Of a DNA stretch of 64,000 nt, positions 1 to 8,309 are shown one piece after another. Location: contig CAZRMM010000001.1 of assembly GCA_964601225.1 (NCBI GenBank), positions 186,001-250,000 on the forward strand, read 5' to 3'. The position numbers and the translations under genes are program-made. The DNA comes from CAYRGC01 sp964601225 (lineage in GTDB: Bacteria; Patescibacteriota; Gracilibacteria; Peribacterales; Peribacteraceae). The notes below the pieces were generated by a model. That model saw only the letters and a list, made by a program, of their open reading frames with translations, ran no database searches and was not told the DNA's origin. How positions within the stretch are numbered: position 1 is the first letter of the stretch; each line of letters begins with the position of its first letter.

Positions 1-860
1 AGGCGGCAACGCAGGCCATTGAACTTTCGGGAATCTCGCCGGGGGAAATCTCCGCGATGTTTGTCGGATCCGAAAGCCACCCCTATGCCGTAAAACCGAC
101 GAGCGCGATGCTTGTCTCCGCACTCGCACTTGACCCGTTTTGTCACTGTGCCGATCTGGAATTCGCCTGCAAGGCAGGAACTGCCGGAGCGCAGATCGTG
201 GACGCCTTCGTCCGCAGCCGACAAATCTCTTTCGGCATGGCCATCGGTACCGACGCGGCACAGGGTCGTCCGGGGGACGCCCTCGAATATTCCGCCGGCG
301 CGGGGGCTGCCGCATTGATTATCGGCAGCACCAAACATAAGGGCGCTCTTGCGCAGATCGACGCAACGGTATCGTTCACCACCGATACCGCGGATTTTTG
401 GAGAACCTCAGGCGATACGTACCCGACCCATGCGGGTCGTTTCACCGGCGAGCCGGCCTATTTCCGTCATGTACAGGAGGCGACCAAGGCGATCCTTGCG
501 CTGGGAAATATCGAACCGAAAGACATCGATCATGCGGTCTTCCATATGCCGAACGCAAAGTTCCCCGCGGCGGCAGCGAAAAAATTGGGGTTCACGCCCG
601 AACAGATCGATCTCGGTTTCATCGTGCCGCAGATCGGCAACACCTACAGCGCCTGCTCGCCCCTCGGTCTGACATTCGTTCTTGAAAAAGCAAAGAGAGA
701 CGACCGCATCCTTCTCGTCTCGTACGGATCCGGCTCCGGTTCGGATGCGTTTCTTCTAAAGATGTTGAGAGACGGTGCCCCTCTCCCGGTCGACCATCGA
801 GCGACGGAATACCTCACCTACGGTCAATACCTTGAACATTCCCGCGCCATTCGCGCCTGA
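1..860 (+). CDS. Hydroxymethylglutaryl-CoA synthase, archaeal type (5' truncated by window edge)
   Basis: This enzyme condenses acetoacetyl-CoA with acetyl-CoA to HMG-CoA, the second step of the mevalonate route to isoprenoids. The reading frame is open from base 3, so the true start lies outside the window; the first in-frame ATG (57) is internal. Visible hallmarks are the nucleophile Cys in LEFACKAGT, the His in FHMPNAKFP, the glycine-rich SYGSGSGSDAF stretch, and the C-terminal YLTYGQY block typical of the archaeal branch. The stop codon is 1 nt from the thiolase start, so the two are co-transcribed. In archaea HMG-CoA synthase, thiolase and a DUF35 protein form one complex, and the same three modules occur here in the same order. 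Confidence 0.93.
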   Translation, partial: AATQAIELSGISPGEISAMFVGSESHPYAVKPTSAMLVSALALDPFCHCADLEFACKAGTAGAQIVDAFVRSRQISFGMAIGTDAAQGRPGDALEYSAGAGAAALIIGSTKHKGALAQIDATVSFTTDTADFWRTSGDTYPTHAGRFTGEPAYFRHVQEATKAILALGNIEPKDIDHAVFHMPNAKFPAAAAKKLGFTPEQIDLGFIVPQIGNTYSACSPLGLTFVLEKAKRDDRILLVSYGSGSGSDAFLLKMLRDGAPLPVDHRATEYLTYGQYLEHSRAIRA

Positions 861-861
861 C

Positions 862-1998
862 ATGCAGCAAGATATTTTCCTTATCGGGTACGGGCAAACC
901 CGGTTCGGCGAACTCTGGACCAAAGATATTCGGTGCCTGATGGACGAAGCTGTCACCGCCGCACTCGAACAATCGCCCTGCTCGGTCCTGGATATCGATC
1001 TCATCGTCGTCGCCAACATGCTTGGGGATACTCTTTCCGGCCAGGCGCACGCGGGCTCACTCGCCTCCTCGCTTCTCCCGCACCATCCGCCTGCATTACG
1101 GGTGGAATCGGCATGCGGCTCCGGTGCGTACGCGATTCACACCGCTTGCGCCATGCTTGAAAGCGGCCGTGCAAGGACGGTGCTCGTCATCGGCGCGGAG
1201 AAGATGAGTGACGCGTCCCCGGACGCTGTCGCTGAAGGACTTATGGGAGCGGCGGATACGGAAAGAGATCGGCCCTCCGGCATCACTTTTCCAGGCATCT
1301 TTGGTCTCGTCGCGCGTCGCTACATGCATGAGTACGGCCTTACGCGAGAAGACCTCAGTCTCGTTAGCGCCGTGCATCACCGCAATGCCGTTCAGAATCC
1401 CTTCGCGCAATTCCGGCAGGAAGTAGCACCCGAAGCGGTGAGCAAAAGCGCACTGGTGTCGGACCCCCTGCGACTTCTCGATTGCTCGCCGATCAGCGAC
1501 GGCGCCGCTGCGTGCATCCTCTCGACGGCCTTCGAGGGACCCGTCGCCCTGCGCGCATCGCAAATTGCGAGCGACGCCCTCAGCCTCGCAGACCGTCCCA
1601 CGCTTACCTCATTCGCGGCTTCCAAAGATGCATCCGAACGAGCGCTTGCAGAGGCGGGCGTAAAGCTCCGTGACATCCGCCACCTGGAGACACACGACTG
1701 CTTCTCGATCGCCGCCGTTATCAACCTTGAGGATCTCGGTTTTGCCGATCCGGGGACCGGAGTGGAGATCTATCGTTCCCTGCTACGCGACCCTTCCTCC
1801 GCGAAATTCACGGTGAACGGCAGCGGTGGACTCAAGGGCTGCGGACATCCCGTCGCGGCCACCGGGGTCAAACAATGCATCGATATCGCAAAACAGCTTC
1901 GTACCTCGGGCCAAAGGTTCGGCATGGCACATAATTTTGGCGGCGCCTGCGCCACTTGCGCCGTTCATATTTTCGAAAACGCCTCCCCCGCAGCATGA
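862..1998 (+). CDS. Acetyl-CoA acetyltransferase, archaeal/SCP-x-type thiolase
   Basis: A 378-residue thiolase that makes acetoacetyl-CoA for the HMG-CoA synthase encoded just upstream. The ATG at 862 was chosen over an upstream in-frame ATG because it starts MQQDIFLIGYGQTRFG, the normal N-terminus, and leaves a 1-nt gap. Catalytic features are the Cys in ESACGSGAYA (around residue 85), a His in LETHDCFS, and the C-terminal LKGCGHPVAATG loop with the Cys-Gly-His catalytic group. The length is normal for archaeal thiolases and shorter than typical FadA. The stop overlaps the next gene by 4 nt (ATGA). Confidence 0.93.
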   Translation: MQQDIFLIGYGQTRFGELWTKDIRCLMDEAVTAALEQSPCSVLDIDLIVVANMLGDTLSGQAHAGSLASSLLPHHPPALRVESACGSGAYAIHTACAMLESGRARTVLVIGAEKMSDASPDAVAEGLMGAADTERDRPSGITFPGIFGLVARRYMHEYGLTREDLSLVSAVHHRNAVQNPFAQFRQEVAPEAVSKSALVSDPLRLLDCSPISDGAAACILSTAFEGPVALRASQIASDALSLADRPTLTSFAASKDASERALAEAGVKLRDIRHLETHDCFSIAAVINLEDLGFADPGTGVEIYRSLLRDPSSAKFTVNGSGGLKGCGHPVAATGVKQCIDIAKQLRTSGQRFGMAHNFGGACATCAVHIFENASPAA

Positions 1999-2915
1999 CC
2001 ACTCCCGCTTCCCTTTCCCGACGACAAAAATCCCGTCGCGAAAACCGGCAGAACGGCACCGTTCTCTCCTACACCGTCCTCGCACATCCGCCCGCACGAT
2101 TCGGACACCAGCCACGGACAATCGCCCTCATCGCTCTGGATGATGGGACGAAGATTCTGGCGCCGCTGCACTGCCCTTCTCCGAGTATCGGGATGCGTGT
2201 GCGTCCGAGGATGCGGCTTTCGACGGTTGAGAAGAACGGCCTGCGCGTCTATGACCTCGCATTCGAAGAACTTTCGACGATGCGTGAACCGACGAAGAAA
2301 TCCAATGCTTTTCCTGGATACATTCTGGCATTTACCGGACCATCCGGCGTGGGAAAAACGACCGTGCAGCGGCTCGCCATCAAGATGTTCGCAGAATACG
2401 CGTCACCCGTGCCGATCGTAACGACCCGCAAGAGAAAAAGTGGGGATCTCGACGATTATCGGCACGTCAGCAAGGAAAAGTTCGCAGAATTGCTTCGGGC
2501 AGGAAAAATCGTCGCTGCGACAAATATTCCTTCGCAATTCGAAGATCGTTGGTACGGCTACCGGCGAAGCGACCTTGAAGCCATTTGGAAGCAAAAGAAA
2601 CTGCCTGTCGTCGTGACGGAAATGCATTTGCTCCAGGGGCTGGCAAACACATTTGGACGTCGTTCCATTCTCAGCTTCGGGCTCCTCCCTCCCGGCAAAA
2701 GCAGGCGCGCGATGCTGAGCTCCCTGCTGCATCGCCTCCGCCTCCGGGGACGGGAAACGGAGCAGTCGATTCGCGACAGGGTGAAAAATGCGGCGAGGGA
2801 TCTCGCATTCTTCACGGAGCGACGCGATCTCTTCGATCATCTGATCGTCAACGACGATATGCAGGTAGTGATGGAAGCCCTTCGCAAACATATTCCGAGA
2901 GTTTCGAAGCGCTGA
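1995..2915 (+). CDS. DUF35-like OB-fold domain fused to a guanylate-kinase-like P-loop domain
   Basis: A 306-residue protein with two parts. Residues about 15-95 look like the OB-fold of DUF35 proteins (GTVLSYTVLAHPP, then LDDGTKILAPL and IGMRVRPRM); the zinc ribbon that usually precedes it is missing. From about residue 110 there is an NMP-kinase fold: Walker A FTGPSGVGKTT, then VTTRKRKSGDLDDYRHVS and WYGYRR, which resemble the GMP-binding region of guanylate kinase. The frame is continuous; an internal ATG at 2280 could give the kinase part alone. Position after HMG-CoA synthase and thiolase fits the DUF35 scaffold role. The kinase substrate is unknown; phosphomevalonate kinase or guanylate kinase are both only guesses. 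Confidence 0.8.
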   Translation: MTTPASLSRRQKSRRENRQNGTVLSYTVLAHPPARFGHQPRTIALIALDDGTKILAPLHCPSPSIGMRVRPRMRLSTVEKNGLRVYDLAFEELSTMREPTKKSNAFPGYILAFTGPSGVGKTTVQRLAIKMFAEYASPVPIVTTRKRKSGDLDDYRHVSKEKFAELLRAGKIVAATNIPSQFEDRWYGYRRSDLEAIWKQKKLPVVVTEMHLLQGLANTFGRRSILSFGLLPPGKSRRAMLSSLLHRLRLRGRETEQSIRDRVKNAARDLAFFTERRDLFDHLIVNDDMQVVMEALRKHIPRVSKR

Positions 2916-2981
2916 TCGGCGGAACCACCGCCCGCTCGTTTGTCTAGCACGCACGGGGGACGAAAGCGCTATACTACGGCC

Positions 2982-3842
2982 ATGGATCGACGTCATTTTT
3001 TCTCATTTTTTCTTCTCCTTTCCGTCCCGTGTTTCGCTTCCGCGCAGGAAGCATCCACTGGAACGGGGGCGCAGACGGGAACGGGAACAGCCCTTGAAGA
3101 AACGACGACGATCAAAACAATGCGTATGACCCGCACGAAAGATTTTCACGCGAAGATGCTCGCCTTTGTGAAGATCGATTCCCAGTTCCGATCGCATGCC
3201 GAAACCTTCCGAAGAAAGCGCGCGGAACTTTGGCGAACGTGCCGCGAAGACTTGCGACGTGCGAATCGCGATACGAAATTTCCCACCGTACTTCGCTGTT
3301 TCCGGGGAACGGTCACGCTGGAAAAGGATTTTCTTGTCGATGAAAGCGACTGGCTCTCCGTGATGCCTGGAGTGCCGAGCGCGATTCGTTCGGTGACCGT
3401 AAGTCGCCTGGATCTCCTTCGAGAGGCATTGAATACCGTCCTCCTGGGAATCGACGGAAAAGTCTATGCGACGACGGACGATATCCTCGAAGCCAGGAAA
3501 AATCTGCTCGAAAAATACCGCATTCCGTTCGCGACATCGCTTTTGACCGCGCGTGCAGAAATGCTGCTGACATGGAATCAGGAACTGATTCTCACGCTCG
3601 ATTCGACCTTTCAAAACGACGGCGTAACGCTCGACGAGGAAGAAAAGAGGGCCTGGCAAGACGCACGAAAGTGCCTGCTTGAAACAGAGCGTTCCCTCCT
3701 CGCCTATCACAATGCAGACTCTCCCCCGATTGCGACGGACATCGGCGTGGCAATGACGAGTCTCCATTCGTGCTCCAGTAAGATTCTTTCTCTCCCGCTC
3801 GTAGAATCCTCATCCTCCTCTCGTTCGTCCTTGCAACCATGA
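2982..3842 (+). CDS. Secreted protein of unknown function
   Basis: I do not recognise this 286-residue protein. The first ~20 residues (MDRRHFFSFFLLLSVPCFA) form a signal peptide with an Ala-X-Ala-like cut site, followed by a Thr/Gly-rich linker and a mostly helical, charged body with three Cys. The C-terminus is a Ser-rich tail. The start at 2982 sits 6 nt after TATACT (2970-2975), an apparent -10 box, so the mRNA is probably leaderless. The stop overlaps the following metalloprotein gene (ATGA), suggesting joint expression, which does not reveal function. Confidence 0.7.
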   Translation: MDRRHFFSFFLLLSVPCFASAQEASTGTGAQTGTGTALEETTTIKTMRMTRTKDFHAKMLAFVKIDSQFRSHAETFRRKRAELWRTCREDLRRANRDTKFPTVLRCFRGTVTLEKDFLVDESDWLSVMPGVPSAIRSVTVSRLDLLREALNTVLLGIDGKVYATTDDILEARKNLLEKYRIPFATSLLTARAEMLLTWNQELILTLDSTFQNDGVTLDEEEKRAWQDARKCLLETERSLLAYHNADSPPIATDIGVAMTSLHSCSSKILSLPLVESSSSSRSSLQP

Positions 3843-4546
3843 CTCCGGGCAAAAAGAGGAACCCCCCAGTCCGTATTGAACAAACGAGGAACAGAACCTC
3901 GCGCGCCTTTGTGCGCGATGAGGCGATTGTAATACGTCTCGCCGGTGGACTCTCGGTCTCCGAACGGCGGGAACACATCGCAAACCTTGTTCGTAGAATG
4001 ACGAGAGCACTCGAAAAAAGGCGCGACTTGATAACGATCGATCCGTTGCGTCCGCTTCTCGACGGCGCTGCCGCACTCACCCTTGAGCCGATAATTGGAA
4101 CGCCATGCACGATAGAACTGATCGCGGGAAAGCGCGTAAAGACGCAGAGAACGAGGCGCGGATGGCGACTGACGATTTCCCCCCGCGTGCGCAGGGAGGC
4201 GCTGCATCGCTTCCTCTGGCGTCTTATCGCGGAGCACTGCCGCGACGCAATCGAGGAATACATGGATGAACTCAATGATTCGACCCTTCAGGTGTCTTGG
4301 AGCCGACTCACGCTTCGATACGCATCGAGCCAATGGGGCAGTTGCGGAGCAAATGGCGTGATCATGCTCAATCCTGTTCTTCTTTTCACGTCGAAAAACC
4401 TGCTGCGGTATGTCATCGTACATGAGTTCGCACACCGTCGTTTCCGCGGCCACGGAAAAGGGTTCTGGAAGGAAGTGACACGCGGATGCCCCGATCAGGA
4501 AATACTCAAGAAACGCCTTAGGAACATTCGCATCCCGCGCCTGTGA
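3839..4546 (+). CDS. YgjP-like (DUF45) metal-dependent hydrolase
   Basis: A 235-residue member of the YgjP/DUF45 family, a zincin-like fold. The diagnostic C-terminal part reads SSQWGSCGANG, then VHEFAHRRFRGHGKGFW around residues 190-210, matching the HExxH plus downstream His metal site of the family. Family members have been assigned peptidase or nucleotide-hydrolase roles; the substrate here is not predictable. The N-terminal third is variable, as is normal. It overlaps the secreted protein upstream by 4 nt and converges on maf. Confidence 0.85.
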   Translation: MTPGKKRNPPVRIEQTRNRTSRAFVRDEAIVIRLAGGLSVSERREHIANLVRRMTRALEKRRDLITIDPLRPLLDGAAALTLEPIIGTPCTIELIAGKRVKTQRTRRGWRLTISPRVRREALHRFLWRLIAEHCRDAIEEYMDELNDSTLQVSWSRLTLRYASSQWGSCGANGVIMLNPVLLFTSKNLLRYVIVHEFAHRRFRGHGKGFWKEVTRGCPDQEILKKRLRNIRIPRL

Positions 4547-4547
4547 C

Positions 4548-5144
4548 TTAACTGAGCGAGAACGGATTCAGGAAAGGCGCTTGAGCTGTGCGGCAGAGCT
4601 CGCCGAGCAAATAGACGGGAAGACCCACGACGCTCGTCCAATCCCCTTCCAGTTTTTCGATCAGGAGCTGACCGGGACCGTCGATCTGGAAGGATCCGGA
4701 GCGGTCGCGCCAAATGCCCGAAGCGATCCAGGCGTCGATCTCAGTATCCGATAGGCGTCGGAATGTGACGGACGAACTTGAGAGGCCGGAAAATTCCTTA
4801 CCCGAAGGATCGATCAAGCTGAGCCCGGAGTGCACGACGGAGGTCCCGCCTGACTGCGCGGCCACCATCGCCCGCGCCTCGTCGGGATTCCGCGCCTTTT
4901 CGAGGAGTTCTCCCTCCGGGGAAACAACGAGCGTATCGCAACCGATCACCCAGGCCCCGGGATTCCTCACCGCTACGTCTTTCGCCTTGAGGGACGCCAG
5001 GACTTGCGCGCGCTTCCCGGGATCACGCTCGTCATGCCCGTCCTCGTCGACGCCGCTTGGGAGCGTCTCGAACGACACGCCGAGTCCGCCAAGAAGCGAC
5101 TTTCGTTGCGGGCTGGCCGAGGCAAGGATCAATCGGTACGCCAT
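4548..5144 (-). CDS. maf: Maf-like nucleoside triphosphate pyrophosphatase
   Basis: A 198-residue Maf/HAM1-type protein that hydrolyses non-canonical or modified nucleoside triphosphates to monophosphates. N-terminal LILASASPQRKSLL and central VIGCDTLVV are the family signatures; DGPGQLLIEKLEGDW and VVGLPVYLL follow in the usual places. The start at 5144 overlaps the trpS stop by one base (TGATG), so the longer upstream-extended frame is not needed. Cytoplasmic housecleaning enzyme. Confidence 0.92.
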   Translation of the reverse strand: MAYRLILASASPQRKSLLGGLGVSFETLPSGVDEDGHDERDPGKRAQVLASLKAKDVAVRNPGAWVIGCDTLVVSPEGELLEKARNPDEARAMVAAQSGGTSVVHSGLSLIDPSGKEFSGLSSSSVTFRRLSDTEIDAWIASGIWRDRSGSFQIDGPGQLLIEKLEGDWTSVVGLPVYLLGELCRTAQAPFLNPFSLS

Positions 5145-6103
5145 CACCGGAGGCCGACGGCGGTGCGGACACGTTCCATGGTTGCGCGGGCAATGACGGA
5201 AGCCTTCGCAGCACCTTCTCGGACGACCTCTTCCAGATAGCCGGTCTTTTGGAGAAGCCCGTCGCGCTTGGCGCGCTTTTCGGCGAAGACGTCGAGATAC
5301 GTTTGCAGCAGCTTTTTTTTCGCCTCGCCGTACGGGAGGCCATTGCGGTACTCGTCTGCGAGCGTTTTCTGCTCGGCATCGGACAGGAAGAGCTTGTGGA
5401 TCTGATAGATGACGCAGGTCTCCGGATCCTTGGGATCGCTCATGCCCTTGGAGTCCGTCACGATGCCCATGATCGCCTTCTTGACGGCCTTTTCGTCTCC
5501 GAAGAGCGGGATCGTGTTCCCGTAACTCTTGCTCATCTTCTTGCCGTCCGTCCCGGGAACGACGGCGACGTCTTCTTTGATCTTCGGTTCGGGCAAGACG
5601 AAGTCGGTGCCGAACCTGGCGTTGCACTTCTGGGCGATATCGCGTGCCATTTCGATGTGCTGCTTCTGGTCTTTGCCAACGGGAACCGTATCGGCGCGAT
5701 ACAGCAGAATATCGGCGGCCTGCAAAACGGGATACGTGAAAAGTCCGACGTTCGCGACGAGACCTTGCTCCACTTTATCCTTATAGCTGACGGCGCGCTC
5801 GAGCAGGCCCATCGGCGTCACGCACGAGAGAATCCACGCGAGCTCTGTGTGTTCGGCGATATCCGATTGAAAGAACAGGACCCCCTTTCCCGGATCGAAG
5901 CCTGAGGAGAGAAGATCCAGAGCGACATTGCGGCGATACTCCCGGAAAGCGATCGGATCGTCCACGGTAGTGAGCGCATGCAAATCGGCGATCATGAGCA
6001 TAACGTCACCCTTCCCGATGAGTTCGACGTTGGGCTTAATGGAACCGAAGTAGTTTCCCAGGTGGGCGATGCCGGAAGGCTGGATACCGGAGAGGACACG
6101 CAT
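5144..6103 (-). CDS. trpS: Tryptophanyl-tRNA synthetase
   Basis: A 319-residue class I aminoacyl-tRNA synthetase charging tRNA-Trp. The ATP-binding HIGH-like motif is in GIQPSGIAHLGNYFG (residues ~6-20), and the KMSKS loop is exact in GKKMSKSYGN (near residue 193). Length and layout are those of the short bacterial TrpS. It is the first gene of a trpS-maf pair, with maf starting inside its stop codon. The start codon is preceded by a pyrimidine-rich stretch and no Shine-Dalgarno sequence. Confidence 0.97.
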   Translation of the reverse strand: MRVLSGIQPSGIAHLGNYFGSIKPNVELIGKGDVMLMIADLHALTTVDDPIAFREYRRNVALDLLSSGFDPGKGVLFFQSDIAEHTELAWILSCVTPMGLLERAVSYKDKVEQGLVANVGLFTYPVLQAADILLYRADTVPVGKDQKQHIEMARDIAQKCNARFGTDFVLPEPKIKEDVAVVPGTDGKKMSKSYGNTIPLFGDEKAVKKAIMGIVTDSKGMSDPKDPETCVIYQIHKLFLSDAEQKTLADEYRNGLPYGEAKKKLLQTYLDVFAEKRAKRDGLLQKTGYLEEVVREGAAKASVIARATMERVRTAVGLR

Positions 6104-6141
6104 GGCAAAATGAGAGAAGACGTCACCTACACTACTGGAAA

Positions 6142-6801
6142 TTATCGCTCTCCGCGAAGTCTCTTGAGTGCATCCTCAAAAGGCTGGGGCAACGGCGCTT
6201 CCGCATGGATCGGCGTGCCGACCATGGGATGCGGGAAGTCGAGGGAAAAAGCATGGAGAAGGAATTTCCGCTGCGCGCAGACCTGACGGAAGCCGCGATC
6301 TTTCTTGGGATCCCCGTATTCGGGATCGCAGACGAGAGGATGACCGATCGAAGCAAGGTGCTTGCGGATCTGGTGCTTCCGGCCGGTATCGATACGGGCC
6401 TCCACGTACGTCGCCACGGGGAAAATTTCGAGCGGCTTCACATGCGTGATCGCATCCACCATCGCTTCGTTCGTACGGGCTTTGAGCGGGCGGTCGATCG
6501 TTATTTCCTTCTTCGCCATCGCGCCTCCGACGATGGCATGATACGTCTTCTTCCAGCCGGCGAATTTTGTCTTCCTGATCTGCTCGAGCGCGGCGGCGGT
6601 CTTCGCGAACACGAGGACGCCAGATGTGCCGAAGTCCAGACGGTGCACGACGCGAAGCCCCGGATAGTCCTTCTTCAAATAATCAAAGAGCGGGAGTTTC
6701 CCCTCCCCCTCGGCGGCCACCACCAACTCACCCGCGCGTTTATTCACGATCAGGAGGTGCTGGTCCTCGAAGAGGAGACGGTCAGGATGAATAGAGGGCA
6801 C
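6142..6801 (-). CDS. RluA-family pseudouridine synthase
   Basis: A 219-residue RNA pseudouridine synthase without the N-terminal S4 domain, so closer to RluA/TruC-like single-domain enzymes. The catalytic Asp is in RVVHRLDFGTSGVLVFAK; the residue after it is Phe where Arg or Lys is common. The later RIDTGRKHQIRKHLASIG block is the second family signature. The RNA target (rRNA or tRNA) cannot be told from sequence. It lies upstream of trpS on the same strand with a 38-nt gap. Confidence 0.9.
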   Translation of the reverse strand: MPSIHPDRLLFEDQHLLIVNKRAGELVVAAEGEGKLPLFDYLKKDYPGLRVVHRLDFGTSGVLVFAKTAAALEQIRKTKFAGWKKTYHAIVGGAMAKKEITIDRPLKARTNEAMVDAITHVKPLEIFPVATYVEARIDTGRKHQIRKHLASIGHPLVCDPEYGDPKKDRGFRQVCAQRKFLLHAFSLDFPHPMVGTPIHAEAPLPQPFEDALKRLRGER

Positions 6802-6838
6802 GATATCAGTATGAACTCAGATGACCAACGATGCAGCC

Positions 6839-7054
6839 CTATTTCAAATGAAGGCCGACGCCGTCATACGGCGGCAACGCCCCGTCTTCCGAACAACATG
6901 CATTAATGTTTTCACCGATTTGTTTCGCCAATAAAGCGGCCAAACGGCCATCGCCGTCCGTTTCGAGATCGAGTCCGCCTTCGATATCCTCTACAAGCGC
7001 ACGCTGGGCGGCGAGCAGCTCACTGCTGGACATTTTCGAATCACAATTGTTCAT
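6839..7054 (-). CDS. Small acidic protein of unknown function
   Basis: A 71-residue acidic protein that I do not recognise, with a central helix-forming part (SELLAAQRALVEDIEGG) and two Cys (INACCSEDG). Support for it being real comes from the promoter: TTGACA (7088-7083), 16 nt, TATATT (7066-7061), then the ATG 6 nt further on, so transcription should begin at or next to the start codon. Its AT-rich upstream region contrasts with the GC-rich coding sequences around it. Confidence 0.6.
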   Translation of the reverse strand: MNNCDSKMSSSELLAAQRALVEDIEGGLDLETDGDGRLAALLAKQIGENINACCSEDGALPPYDGVGLHLK

Positions 7055-7060
7055 AGCTGC

Positions 7061-7088
7061 AATATAATGATATTTATGAATATGTCAA
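7061..7088 (-). promoter_or_regulatory. Sigma-70-type promoter of the small acidic protein gene, leaderless geometry
   Basis: On the minus strand TTGACA (7088-7083) and TATATT (7066-7061) are separated by 16 nt. The start codon at 7054 lies 6 nt downstream of the -10 box, where transcription normally initiates. This is the cleanest -35/-10 pair in the window with a leaderless layout. Confidence 0.8.
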
Positions 7089-7261
7089 TATTTTTCTTGA
7101 AGTCAGACGGACATGCGTTTGCCTAATTCCATTATAGTTAGGTATGTGAACTATTTATAATAATTATAATTAACAATACTTTTTCCTCTGCCCGAACTTC
7201 ATCGCGGTCTCTTTGCATGCTCCTTGCCCTGTCCGAAGCGAAGCACTACACTTCGACTCCC

Positions 7262-7338
7262 GGGCAATTAGCTCAGCTGGTTAGAGCGTACGATTCACAT
7301 TCGTAAGGTCACTGGTTCGAATCCAGTATTGCCCACCA
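7262..7338 (+). tRNA. tRNA-Val (anticodon CAC)
   Basis: The acceptor stem GGGCAAT pairs fully with ATTGCCC. The D-stem is GCTC/GAGC, the anticodon stem TACGA/TCGTA with loop TTCACAT giving anticodon CAC, and the T arm is ACTGG-TTCGAAT-CCAGT. The CCA end is encoded (7336-7338). The last 19 nt of the gene are repeated twice more downstream in a 94-bp tandem duplication. Confidence 0.97.
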
Positions 7339-7527
7339 TGAAAACGATCTCTCAATTCAATAGAAAAATAATCTGCGATCGGATGAGAAGTTCACCCTGA
7401 GCCTGTCGAAGGGAATCCAGTATTGCCCACCATGAAAACGATCTCTCAATTCAATAGAAAAATAATCTGCGATCGGATGAGAAGTTCACCCTGAGCCTGT
7501 CGAAGGGAATCCAGTATTGCCCACCAG
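7320..7527 (+). repeat. 94-bp tandem duplication carrying the tRNA-Val 3' end
   Basis: Two identical 94-bp units (7320-7413 and 7414-7507) are followed by a partial third (7508-7526). Each begins with the tRNA 3' end (AATCCAGTATTGCCCACCA) and ends with CCTGAGCCTGTCGAAGGG, a palindrome-forming sequence of a type seen widely in bacterial genomes. The perfect identity implies a recent duplication or an assembly artefact. A tRNA 3' end repeated in direct orientation is also what an integration site leaves, but no integrase gene is nearby. Confidence 0.9.
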
Positions 7528-7597
7528 TCCATTCTCGGTCACTGATCCTCAGGTATCGATTAATGCCGATGTTGATCGTATGCATATGGACTGGTGG
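7521..7597. repeat. 12-bp inverted repeat after the tRNA-Val duplication
   Basis: CCACCAGTCCAT (7521-7532) is exactly complementary to ATGGACTGGTGG (7586-7597). The left arm begins in the last CCA-containing partial copy of the tRNA tail. It could be a terminator-like hairpin or an end of a small inserted piece; there is no poly-T run after it. Confidence 0.6.
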
Positions 7598-7684
7598 ATC
7601 TTTTTTGATTGGAAGGAGAACCTCCAAACCTCTCACTTTTTCACTGCACTCGCAAGTCATGAGCATTCCCGTCAAGATATCCCT

Positions 7685-8302
7685 ATGTCCACTCAACTGA
7701 CTTACCTCATCCAGCTCTCCATGATCGCGTGCATCGCGGCGTACGCGGCGATCTATCTCCTCGGGATCGCTCACGGAACGGTAAAACCCGTTCTCGCAAC
7801 CTGGCTCTTCTTTACGATCGCGACTGCGCTCAGCTTCGCGACGGATTTCTCCGAACGGGGCATCGATGGGCTGCTGTCGAATTCGTACAACCTCGTCGAT
7901 TCCGTGGCATCGATCCTGATCTTCGCTGTCGTCCTTTTTCGGAAGGACATTCGTAAAAGCTTCACGGCATTCGAGAAAGGCTGCGTCGGCGCCGTCCTCC
8001 TCGTTTTTGCCGGATGGCTCCTGAGCGGCGAGAACGTGCTCACGCACCTCTGCCTCCAATTAATCCTCGTCATCGCCTATCTGCCCACGCTCGCGCATCT
8101 CTGGTCGGCGAAAGAAGCGACGGAGCCGGTCACGACGTGGTCGCTGAATCTCGTCGCCGCTCTCTTCGGCATGATCGAGCCCGTGATGGCGCGTGATCCC
8201 CTGCCGATCGTGTACGGCATCCGGTCCGTCCTCTCCTGCACGGCGGTCATCCTGCTGGTGCTGCGCGCCCGACGGCGCGCGAAGACCGTGATTTCGGCAT
8301 AA
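7685..8302 (+). CDS. Multi-pass membrane protein of unknown function
   Basis: A 205-residue hydrophobic protein with about six to seven predicted membrane helices (for example LIQLSMIACIAAYAAIYLL, VLATWLFFTIATALSF and GAVLLVFAGWLL) and an Arg-rich C-terminus that should lie in the cytoplasm. I do not recognise the family. The start at 7685 was chosen because translation from there opens directly into the first helix; upstream in-frame ATGs (7517, 7580) would add a polar tail that overlaps the repeat region. It ends 7 nt before the YdcF gene. Confidence 0.7.
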   Translation: MSTQLTYLIQLSMIACIAAYAAIYLLGIAHGTVKPVLATWLFFTIATALSFATDFSERGIDGLLSNSYNLVDSVASILIFAVVLFRKDIRKSFTAFEKGCVGAVLLVFAGWLLSGENVLTHLCLQLILVIAYLPTLAHLWSAKEATEPVTTWSLNLVAALFGMIEPVMARDPLPIVYGIRSVLSCTAVILLVLRARRRAKTVISA

Positions 8303-8309
8303 TCGTCCC

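Noticed and set aside
57..57. ATG at 57 as the start of the HMG-CoA synthase
   Set aside because: The frame is open to the window edge and the residues before it belong to the conserved protein, so the gene is truncated by the window.
3592..4453. Two overlapping minus-strand frames opposite the secreted protein and YgjP genes
   Set aside because: Antisense shadows; the plus-strand genes show a signal peptide, an HExxH-type motif and an ATGA junction.
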